This document shows, in pieces, positions 59,756 to 64,000 of a stretch of 64,000 nucleotides of DNA (the stretch's first letter is position 1; each line of letters opens with the position of its first letter). Made by a program: the position numbers and the translations under genes. The notes below the pieces were generated by a model, which searched no databases, had not been told where the DNA came from, and saw only the letters and a list, made by a program, of their open reading frames with translations. Source of the DNA: Bacteroidales bacterium (GTDB lineage Bacteria; Bacteroidota; Bacteroidia; Bacteroidales; UBA932); assembly GCA_017459075.1 (NCBI GenBank), contig JAFUDQ010000017.1:1-64000 (forward strand), read 5' to 3'.

Positions 59756-60979
59756 ATGGAAAGACGAGTTGTTATAACAGGAACGGGCATTTGGTCTTGC
59801 CTTGGAACAGACACTGCATCGGTGAAGGAGTCCCTCTACGCGGGCCGCTCCGGCATCGGCCTTCAGAAAGAAAGGCTTGAATATGGTTATCGCTCAGGCC
59901 TTTGCGGTATCGTTCCTGAACCTGTAATCACGAAAGACATGCTTGACCGCCACACCCGTGCTGGAATGCCGGAGGAGGCAAGATATGCATATATGGCTTC
60001 CCGCCAGGCTTTTGCAGAGGCCGGAATTGATGACGCCTACCTCAGGGCAAACGAGGTTGGATGTATTTTCGGCAACGATTCCTCTGCGAAACCTGTGATA
60101 GAGGCGGCCAAAATCATGGATGAAAAGCACGACTCCGCCATGCTGGGTTACGGTACTGTTTTCCAGTCAATGAACTCTACCGTAAACATGAACCTAAGCA
60201 CAATCTTCCATCTTCGCGGAGTAAACTTCACCCTGAGCGCAGCTTGCGCCAGCGGCAGTCACTCTATTGGCATAGGCTATCTGCTTATCCGCCAGGGCCT
60301 TCAGGATATGGTCCTTTGCGGTGGAGCACAGGAAACTAACTACTACTCCATGGCATCTTTTGATGCCCTCGGAGCTTTTTCCGTACGGATGGACGAGCCT
60401 GCCAAGGCCAGCCGTCCCTTTGACAGGGACCGTGACGGCCTTATCCCCGGAGGCGGGGCCGCAGCCCTTGTACTTGAGGAATATGAGCACGCTGTAAAGA
60501 GGGGCGCCACCATCCTTTGCGAGGTTACAGGATACGGCTTTTCAAGCAATGGCGGCGGTATTGCAGAGCCCAGTGACGACGGCAGCGTAAAAGCCATTAC
60601 CCGAGCCCTGGCGGATGCCGGCATCGGCCCTGATGATGTAGACTACATCAACGCGCACGCCACTTCCACGAAGCAGGGCGATATGTATGAGGCCATCGCC
60701 CTGGACCGTATTTTCCGTGGCAAGAGGGCTCTTATCAGTTCCACAAAGTCAATGACAGGGCACGAGTGCTGGATGGCCGGGGCAAGCGAAATAGTATACT
60801 CAATTCTGATGATGCAGGGCGGCTTCGTGGCTCCGAACATCAACTTCGAGAACCCGGACGAGTACTCGCAGCACCTGAATATTGCAAGGCAAACAATTGA
60901 AACAAAGGTAGATACGGTTCTTAGCAACTCCTTCGGCTTCGGAGGTACCAACTCTGCCCTTGTGATAAAAAAGATTTAG
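59756..60979 (+). CDS. Beta-ketoacyl-ACP synthase (KAS II/FabF-like)
   Basis: 407 residues. Condenses acyl starter with malonyl-ACP. Seen: nucleophile C164 in A-A-C-A-S-G-S-H-S, the H-A-T-S-T-K-Q-G-D histidine motif and the K-S-x-T-G-H-E-C-W-M-A-G-A histidine region, ending N-S-F-G-F-G-G-T-N, so all three catalytic residues are present and it is not a chain-length factor. Together with the reductase, ACP and dehydratase it forms the iterative elongation set of an aryl-polyene-type pathway. A second KS/CLF would be expected beyond the window. Confidence 0.93.
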   Translation: MERRVVITGTGIWSCLGTDTASVKESLYAGRSGIGLQKERLEYGYRSGLCGIVPEPVITKDMLDRHTRAGMPEEARYAYMASRQAFAEAGIDDAYLRANEVGCIFGNDSSAKPVIEAAKIMDEKHDSAMLGYGTVFQSMNSTVNMNLSTIFHLRGVNFTLSAACASGSHSIGIGYLLIRQGLQDMVLCGGAQETNYYSMASFDALGAFSVRMDEPAKASRPFDRDRDGLIPGGGAAALVLEEYEHAVKRGATILCEVTGYGFSSNGGGIAEPSDDGSVKAITRALADAGIGPDDVDYINAHATSTKQGDMYEAIALDRIFRGKRALISSTKSMTGHECWMAGASEIVYSILMMQGGFVAPNINFENPDEYSQHLNIARQTIETKVDTVLSNSFGFGGTNSALVIKKI

Positions 60980-60983
60980 GCCG

Positions 60984-62084
60984 ATGAAACTTCCATCCTC
61001 ACTGGACAAATATACAAAAGACAGCCTAAGGGCAATTGACGCCCAGCGTCAGGCGGAATTCATCGCATGGGGACCGGTGGTCTTCCAGGTGTCCAGGCTC
61101 ATGATAAAATTCGGCATTTTTGAGCTGATGGACAATTCTGCGGAAGGCCTGACCCGCGAAGAGATAGTAAAGGCAACCGGCTTGTCAGACTACGCCGTGA
61201 AGTGCATGACGGAAGCTTCCTTAAGCATCGGAACGATAATAATAGACCCTGAAACGGAACGTTTCTCACTTTCAAAGACCGGATGGTTCCTGCTTAACGA
61301 CAAGGCTACAAGGGCCAACATCGACTTTAATCATGATGTGAATTATGAGGCCTGGTTCCGCCTGGAAGAGTCTTTCAGGGAGGGCCGCCCCGCCGGGCTG
61401 GAGCACTTCGGCCCCTGGCCCACGGTGTACGAAGGCCTTTCCAGTCTTCCGCCTCAGGTTCAGAAAAGCTGGTTCGGCTTTGACCATCTGTACAGCGATT
61501 TATCCTTCCCGGAAGCGCTGGAAGTCGTTTTCCGGCAGCATCGGACCAAAACCCTTTATGACGTAGGTGGGAACACCGGCAAATGGGCCCTGCAGTGCGT
61601 TGGTTTTGACAAAGATGTAAAGGTGACCATCCTTGATTTGCCGCAGCAGATAGAGCTGATGAGGGCTAATGTGGCCGGTAAGCCGGGGGCTGGGAGAATC
61701 AGCGGCCATGGAATCAATCTTCTGGACAAGGAGGCGGAATTCCCTACGGATATTGTCCCGGATGCTATTTGGATGAGCCAGTTCCTGGACTGCTTCAGCA
61801 TGGAAGAGATAACCGGAATACTTAAATGTGCTGCAAAGGCCATGGGGCCGCAGACGAACCTCTTTATCATGGAGACCCTTTGGGACAGGCAGCGTTTTGA
61901 GACGGCTACATTCTGCCTTACCATGACCAGCCTGTATTTTACGGCGGTGGCAAACGGCAATTCAAAGATGTACAATACAAGCGACCTTACGTCTTGCATT
62001 GAAGCCGCCGGGCTTAAGGTAGAGAAGATTGTTGACAACCTTGGCCGTGGCCATTCAATACTTGTTTGCCGCAAAGAGAACTAA
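60984..62084 (+). CDS. SAM-dependent O-methyltransferase (Methyltransf_2-like)
   Basis: 366 residues. N-terminal winged-helix dimerisation part (L-M-D-N-S-A-E-G-L-T-R-E-E-I-V-K-A-T-G) and a C-terminal Rossmann domain with L-Y-D-V-G-G-N-T-G-K-W-A as SAM motif, T-I-L-D-L-P-Q-Q and M-S-Q-F-L-D-C-F-S. It resembles small-molecule O-methyltransferases of plants and antibiotic clusters. It would methylate a hydroxyl on the aromatic head of the pigment, or a related phenol (inference). It starts four bases after the KAS gene. Confidence 0.85.
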   Translation: MKLPSSLDKYTKDSLRAIDAQRQAEFIAWGPVVFQVSRLMIKFGIFELMDNSAEGLTREEIVKATGLSDYAVKCMTEASLSIGTIIIDPETERFSLSKTGWFLLNDKATRANIDFNHDVNYEAWFRLEESFREGRPAGLEHFGPWPTVYEGLSSLPPQVQKSWFGFDHLYSDLSFPEALEVVFRQHRTKTLYDVGGNTGKWALQCVGFDKDVKVTILDLPQQIELMRANVAGKPGAGRISGHGINLLDKEAEFPTDIVPDAIWMSQFLDCFSMEEITGILKCAAKAMGPQTNLFIMETLWDRQRFETATFCLTMTSLYFTAVANGNSKMYNTSDLTSCIEAAGLKVEKIVDNLGRGHSILVCRKEN

Positions 62085-62110
62085 TTGAATATTAATTATT
62101 TACAGATATT

Positions 62111-62365
62111 ATGACACGTAGCGAAATTGAAGAGAAGGTAAAGAATTTCCTTATTGAAGATTTGGAAATTGACGAGGAAAAGATTTCTCCCGATGCCAGC
62201 CTTAAGGAAGGGCTTGGAATTGACAGCCTTGACTTTGTAGACATTGTGGTTATTGTAGAGAGGCAGTTCGGCTTCAAGATTAAACCTGAGGAAATGGTGG
62301 GCGTAACCACCCTGAAGCAGTTCTGCGATTACATAGAGAAGAAGGTTAATACCCCGGCAGAATAA
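62111..62365 (+). CDS. Acyl carrier protein of the polyene cluster
   Basis: 84 residues. Phosphopantetheine attachment at S39 in G-L-G-I-D-S-L-D-F-V-D. Acidic four-helix ACP with an extra C-terminal helix. Carries intermediates between the ketosynthase, reductase and dehydratase. Lies 26 bases after the methyltransferase and one base before the acyltransferase start. Sequence differs from typical housekeeping AcpP (GADSLD), pointing to a cluster-specific carrier. Confidence 0.93.
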   Translation: MTRSEIEEKVKNFLIEDLEIDEEKISPDASLKEGLGIDSLDFVDIVVIVERQFGFKIKPEEMVGVTTLKQFCDYIEKKVNTPAE

Positions 62366-62366
62366 G

Positions 62367-63248
62367 ATGGCGGACAAGGTGTGGAAGGGAACGACCTATG
62401 GCAACGGCTGGATGCATGCATGGCTTGTCCGTTTGCTCAAGGTCCTGGATGTGAGGATATTGTACGTATTCTCCGATATCTTTGTGATTCCTTTCTTCAT
62501 GCTTTTTAACAGCGGCGCCGGCTATGTGCGCAGGTTTTATCGGGAGGGACTCGGGATGTCCCGCTTCAAGGCTTGGAGGATGTCGTGGAAAAACCTTTGC
62601 AAGTTTTCCCAGGCTGTCATTGACAAGTTTGCAATGTATGCCGGCAAGAAATTCAAGCTGGAAATAGTTGGCTATGAGTACTTTAAAGTGCTTGCGGAAA
62701 GGCCGGAAGGTTTTGTGCAGCTGAGCTCCCACCTTGGTAATTATGAAATTGCAGGATATACGCTTGTGGCAAGGCAGAAAAGGCTCAATGCGGTTGTTTT
62801 TGCCGGAGAGAAGGAAAGCGTCATGGAATCCCGCCAGAAAATGTTCGAGGGTACAAATGTACGCATGATTCCGGTCCGTGAAGACATGAGCCATCTCTTC
62901 CTGATAGACAAGGCCCTTTCTGACGGAGAAACTGTAAGCATCCCTGCGGACAGGGTATTTGGCTCTCCCAAAGTGCTGAAAGCCAGCTTCTTGGGGAAAG
63001 AAGCCAGCCTCCCGGCCGGGCCCTTCAGCGTAGCGGCAATGCGCGGCCTTGATGTAATTTGCGTAAACGTGCTTAAGACGGCGGCTAAGGCTTACAAGAT
63101 ATGTGTTACCCCCCTGCCTTATGACAGGCAGGCCGGACGCAAAACCCAGCTTAGCCAGCTTGCGGCCGGCTACAGTGCAGAAATAGAAAGGCTTGTAAGG
63201 GAATATCCCGGCCAGTGGTACAATTATTTTGATTTTTGGGCTCAATGA
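62367..63248 (+). CDS. LpxL/HtrB-like lipid acyltransferase
   Basis: 293 residues with an N-terminal membrane segment (about 30-50). Acyltransferase motif H-L-G-N-Y-E (H-x4-E) in S-S-H-L-G-N-Y-E-I-A-G and a downstream I-P-A-D-R-V-F-G. LpxL-type enzymes take an acyl chain from ACP and put it on a lipid A or glycerolipid hydroxyl. In polyene clusters such an enzyme joins the finished chain to a membrane lipid. Overlaps the next gene by four bases. Confidence 0.9.
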   Translation: MADKVWKGTTYGNGWMHAWLVRLLKVLDVRILYVFSDIFVIPFFMLFNSGAGYVRRFYREGLGMSRFKAWRMSWKNLCKFSQAVIDKFAMYAGKKFKLEIVGYEYFKVLAERPEGFVQLSSHLGNYEIAGYTLVARQKRLNAVVFAGEKESVMESRQKMFEGTNVRMIPVREDMSHLFLIDKALSDGETVSIPADRVFGSPKVLKASFLGKEASLPAGPFSVAAMRGLDVICVNVLKTAAKAYKICVTPLPYDRQAGRKTQLSQLAAGYSAEIERLVREYPGQWYNYFDFWAQ

Positions 63249-63700
63249 CGGTGGATTTTACCAAATATGACAGCGACTTCCTGCGGGGGCTTGACGTACA
63301 CGACCTGATTCCGCAGCAGGAACCCTTTGTCATGGTTGGCAGGCTGGTCTCTGCGAGCCAGAGCGGTGCTGTAACCGAAACCACCATCGCCAAAGATAAT
63401 TTTTTTGCCGATGACGGCCGTTTCTCAGCCCCCGGACTGCTGGAAAATATGGCTCAGACGCATGCCGTAAGGCTTGGCTTCATAAACAAATACATCCTTG
63501 GAAAAGAAATGCAGGTGGGTTTTATAGGCGCCATCCGCAATGCCGATGTCTTCGCACTGCCCTCCGTGGGAGAAACCATAAGGACGGAAGCCGTAATAAG
63601 GGAAGAGGTTTTTGGCGTGATACTGTCCGATGTCACCATAACCTGCGGCGGCAGGCAGATTGCCAGGGCGGAACTTAAAATTGCAATGAAAGATAACTGA
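63245..63700 (+). CDS. Hotdog-fold 3-hydroxyacyl-ACP dehydratase (FabZ/ApeI-like)
   Basis: 151 residues from the ATG overlapping the acyltransferase stop. Dehydrates the hydroxyacyl intermediate to the conjugated enoyl chain. Seen: D-L-I-P-Q-Q-E-P-F-V-M-V-G, F-S-A-P-G-L-L-E-N-M-A-Q-T, V-G-F-I-G-A-I-R. The FabZ His (P-H-R-x-P-F) is a Gln here, while the Glu of G-L-L-E-N is kept, a pattern I associate with dehydratases of Bacteroidota polyene clusters. Whether it is active without the His is open. Confidence 0.8.
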   Translation: MTVDFTKYDSDFLRGLDVHDLIPQQEPFVMVGRLVSASQSGAVTETTIAKDNFFADDGRFSAPGLLENMAQTHAVRLGFINKYILGKEMQVGFIGAIRNADVFALPSVGETIRTEAVIREEVFGVILSDVTITCGGRQIARAELKIAMKDN

Positions 63701-63701
63701 T

Positions 63702-64000
63702 ATGGAACTTAAGGCTTCAAAAATACTGGATATACGCTTTAGCGAGGTAGACGCCATGAATATTGTGTGGAACGGCTCCTACCCGCTGTATTTTGAGGAT
63801 GCCCGCGAGGCTTTCGGCGCCAAATATGACCTTGGCTACATGCGGATTTTTGGCGAAGGCTATTTCGCCCCGCTGGTGGAGATGTCCTTCCAGTTCAAAA
63901 AGCCTATCCGCTATGAAATGCATCCCCGGATTGACATTTTCTATCGCCCCACCGCTGCCGCAAAAATAGTCTTCGACTATGAGATAAGGGATAATGACGA
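63702..64000 (+). CDS. 4-hydroxybenzoyl-CoA-type thioesterase (YbgC-like), cut by window edge
   Basis: The first 99 residues are present. It begins two bases after the dehydratase stop. The hotdog thioesterase signature is clear: D-I-R-F-S-E-V-D-A-M-N-I-V-W-N-G-S-Y-P-L-Y-F-E-D-A-R, with the catalytic Asp in the S-E-V-D-A motif region, then Y-R-P in the later strand. It hydrolyses acyl-ACP/CoA thioesters and may release or edit polyene chains. The 3' end and further cluster genes lie beyond the window. Confidence 0.85.
   Translation, partial: MELKASKILDIRFSEVDAMNIVWNGSYPLYFEDAREAFGAKYDLGYMRIFGEGYFAPLVEMSFQFKKPIRYEMHPRIDIFYRPTAAAKIVFDYEIRDND

Overview
The window comes from a member of the order Bacteroidales (phylum Bacteroidota). 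The evidence is tandem SusC/SusD pairs, BACON-domain surface lipoproteins, promoters with the Bacteroidota -7 element TAnnTTTG, no Shine-Dalgarno dependence, many Cys lipoboxes, and a fused FeoAB. Genus cannot be told from the sequence. No rRNA, tRNA, CRISPR array, IS transposase or integrase was found, and no gene-free stretch exceeds 300 bases.

Layout. (1) 1-5.1 kb, a mosaic start: a cut-off Vsr/DUF559-like endonuclease tail, an overlapping AAA ATPase + TOPRIM-like pair (candidate phage defence), a YgjP-type metallopeptidase, a C_GCAxxG_C_C protein, Bcp peroxiredoxin, a Fic protein and D-aminoacyl-tRNA deacylase. (2) 5.1-13.3 kb: an AraC regulator/M28 peptidase/RidA operon diverging from a complete tripartite RND efflux operon, with repeated putative operators between them. 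(3) 13.3-40.8 kb: a large glycan-utilisation locus aimed at beta-GlcNAc/GlcN glycans (chitin-like or an N-glycan core). A leftward operon carries GH20 hexosaminidase, XylR-type regulator, histidine acid phosphatase and a radical SAM protein. A rightward operon carries a ROK kinase, a GH2 with the exo-glucosaminidase signature and alkaline phosphatase. A long surface operon carries GH18, SusC, SusD, SusC, SusD, two BACON lipoproteins, a FISUMP-type lipoprotein and a second GH18. The two rightward promoters share the same pair of 21-bp-spaced direct repeats at nearly the same distance from the -7 box, so one regulator, most simply the XylR protein encoded here, probably controls both.

(4) 40.8-51.8 kb: a citrate module. 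A CitC-CitG fusion, aconitase and NADP-isocitrate dehydrogenase end at a strong terminator; citDEFX follow further on. Between them lie a damaged MNT/HepT toxin-antitoxin remnant, with the HepT toxin truncated before its catalytic motif and fused to an outer-membrane protein, and an unknown membrane-anchored protein. (5) 51.8-55.3 kb: a ROK kinase diverging from FeoAB. (6) 55.3-64 kb: the beginning of an aryl-polyene/flexirubin-like lipid pigment cluster. A small SMR-like transporter, LolA-like carrier and MMPL exporter end at a terminator; a 3-ketoacyl-ACP reductase, ketosynthase, O-methyltransferase, ACP, LpxL-like acyltransferase, hotdog dehydratase and a cut-off thioesterase follow.

The most striking non-genic signal is a family of dispersed REP-like repeats (core TGTCATTTCGA, end GAGAAATCTC) at five places. 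Four affect protein sequence: two in-frame blocks in CitC (one expanded as a 24-bp/8-residue tandem), one in CitX, and one forming the C-terminus of the radical SAM protein. The fifth fills the acn-icd gap.
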